A DNA stretch of 64,000 bases from JANMDN01 sp031376285 (GCA_031376285.1 JANMDN010000010.1:62001-126000); one strand, 5' to 3'. Shown: positions 1-8,653, numbered from the stretch's first letter. Program-made: numbers and translations. The notes: a model not told the origin generated them from the letters alone.

Positions 1-494
1 TGACGGAGCTCCTCACGCGACCGCTGGGCCTCGGTCACGTCACGGGTCGTGCCGAGCAGCTGCGCGACTGCGCCATCGTCGTCCACGTCGAAAACCACGA
101 GGCGACCATCCATCGTCCGGTACTCACCCGTGCTCGACGCAACGCGGAACGTCGTTTCGATGACCTCGCCGGGAGCCATCTGTTTGAGTCGACCGATGCT
201 CGACCTGGCCCGCGCCGCGTCGACCGGATGGACCAACATATCGAAGGCGCGCGAACCCAGCGAGATGATCTCGGCCGGTTCGTGCCCGAGCACCGCGCGG
301 ACCGCATCGTTGATGTACACGATCGAGCCGGACGTGAGGTCCAGGATGTAGATGACGTCCGGGCTGACCCGCGCAATCGACGCGCTCAGCGCGCCCGGCT
401 CGATGGCGCCCGCCGAGTCCGTCAGTGATGGCGTCGCATGCGGAGCACGACGCGTCCTGACACCCTCAACCGCATCCGTGCGTGAAGGATCCAC
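1..494 (-). CDS. PAS-domain sensor protein, C-terminus outside window
   Basis: Reading the minus strand from a GTG at 494 gives an N-terminal tail of about 45 residues rich in Ala, Thr and Pro, followed by a PAS fold. The PAS core reads DVIYILDLTSGSIVYIND, then a loop, then the PAC end EYRTMDGRLVVFDV and LGTTRDVTEAQRSREEL. That last segment is the usual helix that links a PAS domain to a histidine kinase, GGDEF or further PAS domain. The output domain lies beyond the left edge, so its type cannot be told. No clear Shine-Dalgarno precedes the GTG, and the frame stays open upstream, so the start is uncertain. It is oriented in the same direction as ku, about 110 bases downstream of it. Confidence 0.7.
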   Translation of the reverse strand, partial: MDPSRTDAVEGVRTRRAPHATPSLTDSAGAIEPGALSASIARVSPDVIYILDLTSGSIVYINDAVRAVLGHEPAEIISLGSRAFDMLVHPVDAARARSSIGRLKQMAPGEVIETTFRVASSTGEYRTMDGRLVVFDVDDDGAVAQLLGTTRDVTEAQRSREELR

Positions 495-604
495 ACATTG
501 ATGGAAGCACAGATGGGCCGACGCGGGGCGGCGGCGGTTCCCGACCGACGACGGGGCTAAAGCTCGACCCTCACATCCCCTAATCGGGGGATCACGCGCT
601 GCTG

Positions 605-1579
605 CTACGAGGCCTTTCGGGCCCGTTTCCGGGCGACGGGCGCCGTTTCAGGCTCCGGGGTCGCGGCGGGCTCCTCACCGCCGCCCTCGATACCGCGAAG
701 TGTCGAATGCTCAATCGAGAGCTGCCGCTTGGGGTCGGGTGGTTCGGTGGTTGCCTTGGCCCGGGTCCGAGGTCGCTTCACGGCCGGGGAGGCCTCTGCG
801 ACTCCCGCCGCTTGGAGGCTGGCCTTAAGCGCGGCCATCAGGTCGACGACCGGAGCGGGCTCGGCGGTGTCCGGCGCGATCACGGGTGTTTCGCCGCTCG
901 CCTTCGCCTCAAGGTACTCGATCAGTCGAATCCGAGTCTCGTTCTCGTGGCTTGCGGGCTCGAAGTCCTTGCTGAGACCGGCGATGAGCTGCTCGGCCAT
1001 CGCGAGCTCCTCGGGTTTGACCTCGAATCCCGAGACTCGGTCGGCGATCTCTCGCTCCTCGGAGCGCCGGAGGTCGCTCGCGTAGAAGAGTGTCTGCAAG
1101 ATGAGCGCTCCCCCGGCAGACGGCCGGATGAGCACCAGGTGCTCCTTGGTCGAGAGCACGAAGCGTCCGAGCGCGCCGCGCCCAGTGGCACGCATCGCCT
1201 CGGCAAGCAGCGCGTAGGGGCGCTCGGCCCGTTCCTGCGGCTCGATCCAGTACGCCTTCTCGAAAAAGACCGGATCGACGAGATCAAGCTCGACGAACTC
1301 CAGTATCTCGATCGTCTTCTCCTGGCGCGCGGCGAAGCGCTCGAGCTCGTCGTCTTCGACGGTGACGTACTGGCCCTTCGATACCTCATAGCCCTTGATC
1401 ACCTCGTCGGGGCCGACCTCGACGTCGCGCACGGGATCCCAGCGCTTCTGTTTGACCGGGACAAGCGAGGCCTTCGAGAGGGTGCGAAAGCTCACGTCCT
1501 TACGCTGCTGGGCAATGCCCACACCGACCGGAATCGTGACGAGGCCGAAACTGATGAAGCCCTTCCAAATCGCCCGCAT
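605..1579 (-). CDS. ku: Ku protein, non-homologous end joining
   Basis: This 324-residue protein is a bacterial Ku, which forms a homodimeric ring on broken DNA ends and recruits ligase D. It opens with the family hallmark MRAIWKGFISFGLVTIPV and keeps the beta-barrel core (about residues 10-245), for example FFEKAYWIEP and RPYALLAEAM. The end of the core carries the ASHENETRIRLIEYLEAKASG region. The last 75 residues are Pro/Ala rich and end in a Lys/Arg-rich tail (RKRARKAS), as in extended actinobacterial Ku proteins. The ATG is preceded by GGGAG about 12 bases upstream. No ligD is present in the window. Confidence 0.95.
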   Translation of the reverse strand: MRAIWKGFISFGLVTIPVGVGIAQQRKDVSFRTLSKASLVPVKQKRWDPVRDVEVGPDEVIKGYEVSKGQYVTVEDDELERFAARQEKTIEILEFVELDLVDPVFFEKAYWIEPQERAERPYALLAEAMRATGRGALGRFVLSTKEHLVLIRPSAGGALILQTLFYASDLRRSEEREIADRVSGFEVKPEELAMAEQLIAGLSKDFEPASHENETRIRLIEYLEAKASGETPVIAPDTAEPAPVVDLMAALKASLQAAGVAEASPAVKRPRTRAKATTEPPDPKRQLSIEHSTLRGIEGGGEEPAATPEPETAPVARKRARKAS

Positions 1580-1689
1580 GACGCGACAGATCTCCCGCTG
1601 GTGTGCCGGACCCCTTGACGTTAGCGCGCGCGGAGCGTCTCGTCAGCCGCGTTTCAGCGTGTGAACCTCACCTGCAACGGGCACCGGAA

Positions 1690-2469
1690 TCAGTTCTCGG
1701 TTCCGCCGCCCAACCCACGCTTGTTCTCCATCAAGACCGCCAGGATGTCGATCGGGAAGGGAATGATCGTGTTCGACTTTCCTTCTGACGCGATCTCGGC
1801 CATCGTCTGGAGGTAGCGCAGCTGGAGCGCGATCGGCTGTCGTGCAATGGTCTCTGCCGCTTGGGCAAGCTCGTGCGAGGCCTCAAGTTCACCTTTTGCG
1901 GCGATCACCTTCGCGCGGCGCTCACGTTCCGCTTCAGCCTGGCGAGCCAGGGCCCGCTGCATACCCTCGGGAAGCTCGACATCTTTGACTTCGACGTTTG
2001 AGACTTTGATGCCCCACGGTTCGGTCTGTTGGTCGATGATGCCCTGAAGCCTCGTGTTGATGGCTTCTCGCTGCGACAGCAGCTCGTCGAGGGTGACCTC
2101 TCCGAGGACGCTTCGCAGCGTGGTCTGGGCGACCTGCAGCGTCGCGCCGAGGTAGTTGTCGACCTGGATGATGGCTTTGCGGGCATCCACAACGCGGAAG
2201 TAGGCGACGGCGGTGACCGCCACGCTGACGTTGTCCCGAGTGATGACCTCCTGGGGAGGTACGTCGAGCGCAATGGTGCGCAGGTCAACCGTGACCGCCT
2301 TGTCGACTCCGGGAATCAGGATGTAGAGACCTGGGCCCTTGATCGCGTGAAGGTGGCCGAGGCGGAACACCACACCGCGCTCGTACTCACGGGCGACGCG
2401 GGCCGAGGTGGCCAGGAAGATCACTCCCAAGACAAGGAGGATCAGGATGAAAGTCACAGGTCCAGGCAC
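1690..2469 (-). CDS. SPFH/Band 7 slipin (stomatin-like membrane protein)
   Basis: A slipin-type SPFH protein of 259 residues. I chose the GTG at 2469 because GGAGG sits 7 bases upstream and the protein then begins directly with the membrane hairpin VPGPVTFILILLVLGVIFLATSA; the frame is open further upstream. After it comes the SPFH domain (about residues 35-200): YERGVVFRLG, GPGLYILIPGVD, the P-Q-E-V-I-T-R-D-N-V-S-V strand and ATLQVAQTTLRSVLGEVTLDELL. A charged coiled-coil follows (QAEAERERRAKVIAAKGELEA). Such proteins oligomerise as scaffolds on the inner face of the membrane. The frequent partner NfeD is not next to it. Gene order on this strand is slipin then ku, 110 bases apart. Confidence 0.92.
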   Translation of the reverse strand: MPGPVTFILILLVLGVIFLATSARVAREYERGVVFRLGHLHAIKGPGLYILIPGVDKAVTVDLRTIALDVPPQEVITRDNVSVAVTAVAYFRVVDARKAIIQVDNYLGATLQVAQTTLRSVLGEVTLDELLSQREAINTRLQGIIDQQTEPWGIKVSNVEVKDVELPEGMQRALARQAEAERERRAKVIAAKGELEASHELAQAAETIARQPIALQLRYLQTMAEIASEGKSNTIIPFPIDILAVLMENKRGLGGGTEN

Positions 2470-2844
2470 GGCACTGCCTCCGCCGAGGGCACGTCGTGAG
2501 AGCGTACCCCCGCCCCCGGCCGTCACGACCCGTTCGCTGCTTTGGGGCCCCCAACCGACCGAAGTCGCCCGTTTCGTAACTTGGGAGCGGGCTTGTCGGT
2601 CATGGGTAGCGATGGACCAAACACGACCTGGAACTCGCGAGCCAACCGGCCTCGCGCAATGTCACACGCGCCCCCAGCCGTGGCCTTCGCATCGAGTTGG
2701 TGTGACCTCCCCCTTGTGGCCGTCGGGGACCCGTGCCCGCAAGCCTCGTTTGGTCACAAACATCCGGATCGGCTAGGACGGCCGATTCCGGCGGTCGCCC
2801 GGGAGTCTCCTCGCGCACGGGCGAGGAGACTCCCGGGGCGGCAC
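2470..2844. other. Intergenic region, 375 bases
   Basis: No convincing gene is seen here. It holds the leader of the slipin gene (Shine-Dalgarno GGAGG near 2477-2481 on the minus strand) at one end and the strong hairpin at 2798-2837 at the other. Open frames crossing it have no family signature and look like by-products of high GC content. Confidence 0.6.
2798..2837 (-). terminator. Strong hairpin after the L,D-transpeptidase-like gene
   Basis: The arms CCCGGGAGTCTCCTCGC (2798-2814) and GCGAGGAGACTCCCGGG (2821-2837) are a perfect 17-bp inverted repeat around the loop GCACGG. It starts 7 bases past the stop codon at 2845 of the minus-strand gene. There is no T-run after it, which is common for hairpin terminators in high-GC actinobacteria. 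It could act in both directions. Confidence 0.8.
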
Positions 2845-3589
2845 CTACTCGCGGATCAGAACCGGTGTTCCCGCTCTCGCGGCCTGGGCGATCCTCGCGA
2901 GCACACGGTCGGTGACCCTCACCGACCCGAGCGTCGTGTCGCGCCGCAGCAGCCGGCGGGAGTTCCTGCCGAGACCAACGATGGCGAGGCGATTGTCGAC
3001 CGAAGAGACGTCGTTTGGCATCGGGGTGGTGGCCGTCAGGGCGACCGCGCTCGGGCCAAGCGCTCGCGCGACAATCCTCCCATGGCGCACGACCTCCCGG
3101 ACCGCGAAGAGTCCGGAGGGGGTCGAGGTCCCCTCGCGTCCGGTGGCAATCCAGGTCCGAAAGAGCGGCCGACCCGCGCGCAGGAGCACCAGCGAATGCG
3201 TCCGCAGGCGCAGTTCGATCCGAGTGCTTGTTCGAGTGACGCTCACCGCGGTCGCCGGGACCCATCCCGAGACGGGACGTTCACCACCGCTCAGGAGGAC
3301 CTGCACCCAAACCGTTGACCCAACGCGGCTTGAGTCGGTGACGAGGTAGCGCGCGACATTTCGGGCCGGCGTTCGGGAACCCAAGAGCGCGAGCGAGCGC
3401 GAGCGAGGCGTCGGCTCGACGCGCGCGCTGACGGGTCGCTTGGGGGGTGGCAATCCACGCGCCCGAACGCGTCGGCCCGGCGTACGGGCCGGCTGCGCGA
3501 ACCGTGTACTGCGGGGAGTACTGGGGGGCGCCGCTCGCCGCCCAGCTGGTTGCGAGGACGATGGCGACGACGAGCAGGCGACGGGTCAC
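2845..3589 (-). CDS. Secreted L,D-transpeptidase-fold protein, frameshifted and lacking the catalytic Cys
   Basis: The gene appears split. From a GTG at 3589 (GAAGG 7 bases upstream) one frame encodes a signal peptide, VTRRLLVVAIVLATSWAASG, and a short Pro/Thr/Arg-rich linker. At the run of six G on the plus strand (3442-3447) the reading moves to another frame, which continues from about 3453 to the stop at 2845. Removing one G from the run joins them smoothly (ATPKRPVSARVEPT). The downstream part has an SH3-like segment (VWVQVLL, GWVPATAV) and a YkuD-like domain: IELRLRTHSLVLLRAGRP, GREGTSTPSGLFAVREV and TPVLI. The catalytic block that should read SHGCIR is TTLGSVR, so His and Cys are missing, and the IHG before it is also gone. 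It could be a pseudogene, a non-catalytic wall-binding protein, or an assembly indel at the G-run. The TTG at 3453 could start a shorter, signal-less product. Confidence 0.6.
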
Positions 3590-3674
3590 ACGCTGACCTT
3601 CGACCGGTCGACCGCGCATCCTTTGGCCGTGTGTCGCGCCGCAACCTCGGCGCTCCAGGTACGATCCCGCGATC

Positions 3675-4112
3675 GTGGGACTCCCACACCCCACCGAGAT
3701 CCTTCCGCACCGGTCACCGTTCCTCTTCATCGACGAGATCATCGAACTGAACCCGGGAACCTCGGCTCGCGCTCGCTGGACACTCCGCCCAGACACCGAC
3801 TTTCTTGCGGGTCATTTTCCCGGCGAGCCGGTGATGCCGGGCGTGATCATCATCGAGGCGCTCGCGCAGACGGGCGCACTCGCGGTGCTCTCCGAGCCCA
3901 GCTCTCGGGGCAAGCTGGCGCTGTTTGCGGGCATCGAGCGGGCAAAGTTCCGCCGGCCGGTCAAGCCCGGCGAGACACTCGACCTCGCGATGTCGCTCAC
4001 GCGCCGCCGAGGACCTCTGGGCGAGGGGACCGCGACGGCACACGTTGACGGCGAGCTCGCCTGCGAGGCGACGCTCCGCTTTGCCATCGTCGATCCGGGC
4101 GCGACCGAGTGA
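3675..4112 (+). CDS. fabZ: 3-hydroxyacyl-ACP dehydratase FabZ
   Basis: FabZ removes water from 3-hydroxyacyl-ACP in type II fatty acid synthesis in the cytoplasm. The 145 residues have the family marks: LPHRSPFLFIDEI near the start and GHFPGEPVMPGVIIIEALAQTGA, with the catalytic pair His47 and Glu61. The GTG start follows a TACGAT box by 9 bases. It opens the fab operon, and its TGA overlaps the GTG of fabH (GTGA). Confidence 0.95.
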   Translation: MGLPHPTEILPHRSPFLFIDEIIELNPGTSARARWTLRPDTDFLAGHFPGEPVMPGVIIIEALAQTGALAVLSEPSSRGKLALFAGIERAKFRRPVKPGETLDLAMSLTRRRGPLGEGTATAHVDGELACEATLRFAIVDPGATE

Positions 4113-5119
4113 TCTCCGGCGAGCGCCGCTACGCACGGATGGTCGCCTGCGCGGGGTATGCGCCCGACGATGTCATGACGAATGCCCAGATCGCAGCGCG
4201 CGTCGACACGAGCGACGAGTGGATCGCCGCCCGAACCGGGATACGGGAGCGACGCGTCGCACGACCCGACCAGGCGACGAGCGATCTCGTCATCGAGGCG
4301 GCGACGCGGGTGCTCGAACAGGCGGCGGTCGAGCCAAGCGTTGTGGACGTCGTCATCGTCGGGACGTGCACACCCGACCACCTCTTTCCGAGCACCGCGT
4401 CGATCGTGTGCGAGCAACTCGGGATACGGGCGGGATCGTTCGACCTCGTGAATGCCTGCTCGAGTTGGGTCTACGGTCTCGCCCAGGGCTGCGGCCTGAT
4501 CGAAGCTGGGATTGCCCAGAACGTCCTCGTGCTGGGCGGTGAAACGCTCTCGCGCATCACCAACTGGGACGACCGCTCGACCTGCATCCTCTTCGGCGAC
4601 GGCGCCGGTGGCGCGCTTCTGCGCGCCAGTCCGACAAGCGACGGCTACGGGTTCATGGCGTTCGACCTCGGAACCGAGCCGGACCGGGAAAGCCTCGTCC
4701 TCGCTGCGGGAGGCAGCCGGCAGCCGGCAAACCTCGGTCACGCGAACGGTCCCGAGGGCTATATCGCGATGAACGGGCGGGCCGTCTTCAAATGGGCGTC
4801 ACGGATGATCGTCGAGAGTGTCGAGCGCCTGCTCGAGCGGGCCGGCCTCACACCGGATGACATCGACCTCTTCGTCCCGCACCAGGCGAATCTCCGCATC
4901 ATCGAGCACGCGGTCGAGCGCACGGGTATTCCAGCCGACCGCGTGATGATCAACATCGACCGATACGGGAACACGTCGGCCGGCTCGGTGCCGCTCGCAC
5001 TCGGCGAGGCAGTCGAGCAGGGGCGGGTCGGCGAGGGCGACATCGTTCTCGCGATCGGCTTTGGCGCCGGGCTTGCCCACGCCGGCACCATTGTTCGCTA
5101 CGGGGGAGGTCGCGGTTGA
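4109..5119 (+). CDS. fabH: 3-oxoacyl-ACP synthase III FabH
   Basis: FabH condenses an acyl-CoA primer with malonyl-ACP to begin fatty acid chains. In this 336-residue protein the catalytic triad is visible: Cys117 in NACSSWVYGL, His258 in VPHQANLRII and Asn288 in YGNTSAGS. The N-terminal part has DTSDEWIAARTGIRERR. The start GTG overlaps the fabZ stop, and the gene's own TGA overlaps the TTG of fabD, so translation is probably coupled along the operon. Primer preference (straight or branched) cannot be read from the sequence. Confidence 0.95.
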   Translation: MISGERRYARMVACAGYAPDDVMTNAQIAARVDTSDEWIAARTGIRERRVARPDQATSDLVIEAATRVLEQAAVEPSVVDVVIVGTCTPDHLFPSTASIVCEQLGIRAGSFDLVNACSSWVYGLAQGCGLIEAGIAQNVLVLGGETLSRITNWDDRSTCILFGDGAGGALLRASPTSDGYGFMAFDLGTEPDRESLVLAAGGSRQPANLGHANGPEGYIAMNGRAVFKWASRMIVESVERLLERAGLTPDDIDLFVPHQANLRIIEHAVERTGIPADRVMINIDRYGNTSAGSVPLALGEAVEQGRVGEGDIVLAIGFGAGLAHAGTIVRYGGGRG

Positions 5120-6018
5120 TCGCGCTGCTCTGTCCCGGCCAAGGGGCCCAGGTGGTCGGCATGGGGCGCGACCTCGCTGCCGCGGTGCCCGTCGCTCGTG
5201 AAACCTTTGACGAGGCAAACGAGGTGCTCGGCTACGATCTTGCTCGAATCTGTTTCGAGGGTCCCGCGGAGGCACTCGTGCCGACCGACGTCTGCCAGCC
5301 CGCGATCCTCGCGACGTCGGTCGCCACGTTTCGTGCGGCCGCCGAGGCCGGGCTTACCCCCGATCTCGTGCTCGGCCATTCACTCGGGGAGTTCTCGGCG
5401 CTTGTCGCCTGCGGGAGCCTCCCCTACGCGGACGCGCTCCGGCTGGTCGCTGAGCGCGGCGCGGCCATGCATGCCGCGGGCCTGGAACGACCCGGCACGA
5501 TGGCCGCGCTCCTCGGCCTCGATGACGCCGCCGCCGAGGCGCTCTGCGCGCAGGCGGGGGACGCGTGGCCAGCGAACTACAACTGCCCGGGCCAGGTTGT
5601 GGCGTCCGGGACGATCGACGGCATCGAACGCCTCCTCGCTCTGGCGGCCGAGGGAGGCGTCAAGGCTGCTCGACTCCAGGTGGGCGGCGCCTTTCACTCG
5701 TCGCTCATGGCGCCGGCGGCCGAGCGCCTCGGCCCTGCCCTCGATGCGTGGAGCCCAGTCGAGCCGAGCCCACGATTCCTTTCGACGACGACGCTGCGGA
5801 TCGAGAGCGCGCAGACGCTTCGCCAAACGATGTTCGATCAGCTCCGATCGCCTGTGCGCTTTGGCCAGGCGATCGCGCGTGCGCTTGAGCTCGGCGTCAC
5901 TCGCTTCGTGGAGGTGGCCCCGGGCCGCGTCCTCTCAGGTCTTGCCAAGCGGGTACGGCGCGATATCGACACCCGCCAGATCGCTGTGCCCGACGACCTC
6001 GCTGGCCTCGGACAATAG
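5116..6018 (+). CDS. fabD: Malonyl-CoA:ACP transacylase FabD
   Basis: FabD moves malonyl from CoA to acyl carrier protein, supplying the extender unit. The 300 residues begin with the typical ALLCPGQGAQVVGMGRDL, carry the nucleophile Ser89 in GHSLGEFSAL and the catalytic His194 in GAFHSSLM, and end with EVAPGRVLSGLAKR. The TTG start overlaps the fabH TGA. FabG follows after 11 bases. Confidence 0.95.
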   Translation: MIALLCPGQGAQVVGMGRDLAAAVPVARETFDEANEVLGYDLARICFEGPAEALVPTDVCQPAILATSVATFRAAAEAGLTPDLVLGHSLGEFSALVACGSLPYADALRLVAERGAAMHAAGLERPGTMAALLGLDDAAAEALCAQAGDAWPANYNCPGQVVASGTIDGIERLLALAAEGGVKAARLQVGGAFHSSLMAPAAERLGPALDAWSPVEPSPRFLSTTTLRIESAQTLRQTMFDQLRSPVRFGQAIARALELGVTRFVEVAPGRVLSGLAKRVRRDIDTRQIAVPDDLAGLGQ

Positions 6019-6029
6019 GAGCACACCGA

Positions 6030-6764
6030 ATGCCCGTCGCACTCATCACCGGCGCCAGTCGAGGGATCGGCGCCGCATGCGCCAGAGCGCTGGCCGCTGA
6101 CGGTTTCGACGTGGCGATCAACTACGTTCGCGACGCCGACGGCGCTGCCCGAGTGGCCGAGGAGGTCGCCGCGCTTGGCCGTCGCGCCCTCGTGATCCAA
6201 GCTGATGTCAGCCACGAAGAGCAGGCCGCAGCGCTCGTCGCGCAGACCGAAACCGACCTGGGGCCGATCGAGAGCCTCGTCGCGAATGCCGGCATCACAA
6301 AGGACGGCCCGTCGATCCGAATCGACGCCGAGTCCTGGCGCGCGGTCATCGAAACGAACCTTTCGGGCGCGTTCTTCACGATGCGTCCCGTCTTTCGCGG
6401 GATGCTGAAGCGCCGGGGCGGAAGCATCGTCGCCATGTCGTCGGTGGTCGGCCAGGTGGGGAACCCGGGGCAGGCGAGCTACGCAGCCTCGAAGGCCGGT
6501 CTTGTCGGACTTGTCAAGGTGCTCGCAAACGAAGGCGGCCTCCGCGGTGTGCGGGTGAATGCCGTGGCGCCCGGGTTTGTCAGCACGGACATGACCGCGG
6601 AGGTCCCGCCCGAGCACACCAAGATGCTCCTCGGGATGACGCCGCTCGGTCGCTTCGCCCAACCCGAGGAGATCGCGAGCGTGGTTGCCTTCCTCTGCTC
6701 GCCGGGGGCATCCTTCATTACTGGCGCCGTCGTTGCGGTCGACGGCGGCCTTCTTTCGAGGTAG
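6030..6764 (+). CDS. fabG: 3-oxoacyl-ACP reductase FabG
   Basis: A short-chain dehydrogenase of 244 residues that reduces 3-oxoacyl-ACP with NADPH. The dinucleotide site is TGASRGIG (residues 7-14), NAG lies at 86-88, and the catalytic residues are Ser138, Tyr151 and Lys155 (YAASKAGLVG). The C-terminal segment FITGAVVAVDGG is typical of FabG. GGAG precedes the ATG. Its place between fabD and fabF supports FabG over other short-chain dehydrogenases. Confidence 0.93.
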   Translation: MPVALITGASRGIGAACARALAADGFDVAINYVRDADGAARVAEEVAALGRRALVIQADVSHEEQAAALVAQTETDLGPIESLVANAGITKDGPSIRIDAESWRAVIETNLSGAFFTMRPVFRGMLKRRGGSIVAMSSVVGQVGNPGQASYAASKAGLVGLVKVLANEGGLRGVRVNAVAPGFVSTDMTAEVPPEHTKMLLGMTPLGRFAQPEEIASVVAFLCSPGASFITGAVVAVDGGLLSR

Positions 6765-6776
6765 GGGACAACGAAC

Positions 6777-8054
6777 GTGGCACAGAGAACTGGAGAGACC
6801 CGTCGCGCCGACGGCCTGCCGCGCGTCGTCGTCACCGGGATCGGCGTGGTCAGCCCGTTCGGGGTCGGCGTCGACGCGCTGTGGGAGGGGGCGTCCGCGG
6901 GGCGCTCGACCGGGCGGACCATCACGCATTTCGACCTCACCGGCCACAAGGTGCACATCGCCTGCGAGGTCCCCGAGTTCGACCCACAGGACTTCATGGA
7001 CGCGAAGGCCGCTCGCCGGATGGAGCGCTTCGCCCAGCTCGGCGTCGCGGCGGGACGCCTCGCGATCGCCGATGCGGACCTCCCGCTCGATCACCCGGAC
7101 AGGATCGGCGTCATTGTTGCGAGCGGCGTCGGCGGGCTCCAGATCTTTACGGACCAGGCGATCATCCTCGGCGACCGCGGCCCCGACCGGGTTTCGCCGC
7201 TCTTCATCCCGATGATGATCGCGAACATGGCCGCGGCGCACGTCTCGATGCAGCTCGGCCTCGGTGGTCCCCTTTCGTGCGCGACAACGGCCTGCGCGTC
7301 GGGCAATCACGCCATCGGCGACGCGATGGACCACATCCGGCTCGGTCGCGCCGACGTCATGCTGGCGGGCGGAGCCGAGGCGGCGATCGCCCCGATCGGC
7401 ATCGCGGCCTTTGCGAACATGAAGGCGCTCTCCACGCGAAACGACGACCCCGCCACGGCGAGCCGACCCTTCGACACGGACCGCGACGGGTTCGTGATGG
7501 GTGAGGCCGGCGCGGTGCTTGTCTTGGAGTCGATGGAGCACGCCCTCGACCGCGGCGCGCGCATCTACTGCGAGGTTGGCGGTTACGGGCTCTCCGGTGA
7601 TGCCCATCACATCACCGAGCCCGACCAGACCGGGAAGGCGCCGGCCAGAGCAATGTTGATGGCGCTGAGTGACGCGCGGATCGAGCCCGCTGACCTCGAC
7701 TACGTAAACGTCCACGGAACCTCGACGCCCGTCGGCGACAAGTCCGAGATTCGGGTCATCCAACTCGCGCTCGGGCCGGAAAAAGCGGCGCGCACGATGG
7801 TGAGCTCGACAAAGTCGATGCACGGCCACTGTCTCGGAGCGGCGGGAGGCCTTGAGGCGGCTATCACGACGCTCGCGATTCACCACGGGGTGGTGCCGCC
7901 CACAATCAACGTGTCGAACCTCGACGGGGAGTGCGTTGGTGTCGACCATATTCTCGGGAGCGCACGGGCCGCAGAGGTGAACGTGGCCGTCTCCAATGGC
8001 TTCGGGTTCGGCGGTCACAACGCCTCGATCGCCCTTCTGCGACACGACCGGTGA
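6777..8054 (+). CDS. fabF: 3-oxoacyl-ACP synthase II FabF
   Basis: The elongating condensing enzyme of type II fatty acid synthesis, 425 residues. Cys173 sits in TTACASGNHAIGDA, His313 in VHGTSTPVGD, and His351 in the motif SMHGHCLGAAGG, where the usual T before GH is H. FGFGGHNAS closes the thiolase fold. The GTG start follows AGGGGACAACGAAC. An acpP gene is often found between fabG and fabF but is absent here (12-base gap). The stop overlaps the GTG of the phosphatase gene. Confidence 0.95.
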   Translation: MAQRTGETRRADGLPRVVVTGIGVVSPFGVGVDALWEGASAGRSTGRTITHFDLTGHKVHIACEVPEFDPQDFMDAKAARRMERFAQLGVAAGRLAIADADLPLDHPDRIGVIVASGVGGLQIFTDQAIILGDRGPDRVSPLFIPMMIANMAAAHVSMQLGLGGPLSCATTACASGNHAIGDAMDHIRLGRADVMLAGGAEAAIAPIGIAAFANMKALSTRNDDPATASRPFDTDRDGFVMGEAGAVLVLESMEHALDRGARIYCEVGGYGLSGDAHHITEPDQTGKAPARAMLMALSDARIEPADLDYVNVHGTSTPVGDKSEIRVIQLALGPEKAARTMVSSTKSMHGHCLGAAGGLEAAITTLAIHHGVVPPTINVSNLDGECVGVDHILGSARAAEVNVAVSNGFGFGGHNASIALLRHDR

Positions 8055-8653
8055 GCAACGGCGCATCGTCCGGGCGGGTCGCCCGAGGACGACCACTGAA
8101 CCGGTTTCGCCACTGGCTGACGACCCGCGTCTACCGCCCCGAGCGCTCGCTCCCACCGTTCACATGGATTGGCGATACCCGGATCGCGGTCGGTGCGATG
8201 CCGCTCCCGGAGACAATCGACGACCTCGTCGCGAGCGGGATCACGCACGTCGTCAACTGCCGCGCTACCGCCCAAACGGCATTCTCGGGTGACCTCGCCA
8301 TCGAGCACGAGGTCTTCGGTGTAGACCATGTCGAGGTGGCGCCGATGTGGGACCACGGGCGCCCGCAGTCACCCGACGCGTTCGCTCGTGGGGCCCGGTT
8401 TGCCGCCCGGGCGCTCGATGACCCAAACGCGCGTGTACTCATCCATTGCCAGAAGGGGCGCCGGCGCTCGGTGCTCGTCGCGTATGCGGCCCTTCGCCTC
8501 CGGGGCCTCACCGGTGAGGTGGCCGCGCGCGTCATTCTGTCGAGCCGAAAAGAGGCAAGCGTGGTACCCGCCTACCGGCGAAGTGTCGAGGATTGGCTCG
8601 AACGTGACGGTGACGCCGAGGGCGGAGGTTCGTCCAGAACACATCCTGGGTGA
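8051..8653 (+). CDS. Dual-specificity/tyrosine phosphatase-like protein
   Basis: A 200-residue protein with the cysteine phosphatase signature HCQKGRRRS, giving the CX5R loop with Cys133 and Arg139, and a possible general acid Asp101 in PMWDHGRP. The fold resembles bacterial dual-specificity phosphatases (IGDTRIAVGAMPLPETIDDLVASGITHVVN). The GTG start overlaps the fabF stop (GTGA), so it is the last gene of the fab operon. Its substrate is unknown. The context would allow a role in control of lipid synthesis, but nothing in the sequence proves it. Confidence 0.8.
   Translation: MSNGASSGRVARGRPLNRFRHWLTTRVYRPERSLPPFTWIGDTRIAVGAMPLPETIDDLVASGITHVVNCRATAQTAFSGDLAIEHEVFGVDHVEVAPMWDHGRPQSPDAFARGARFAARALDDPNARVLIHCQKGRRRSVLVAYAALRLRGLTGEVAARVILSSRKEASVVPAYRRSVEDWLERDGDAEGGGSSRTHPG

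Noticed and set aside
2600..3265. Open frames in both strands around the slipin leader
   Set aside because: They cross the strong hairpin, lack a start signal and show no family pattern.
5838..8156. A very long open frame (about 770 codons) on the minus strand opposite fabG and fabF
   Set aside because: It lies wholly opposite well-supported fab genes, has no family motif and is rich in Arg, Asp and His, as expected of antisense frames in high-GC DNA.
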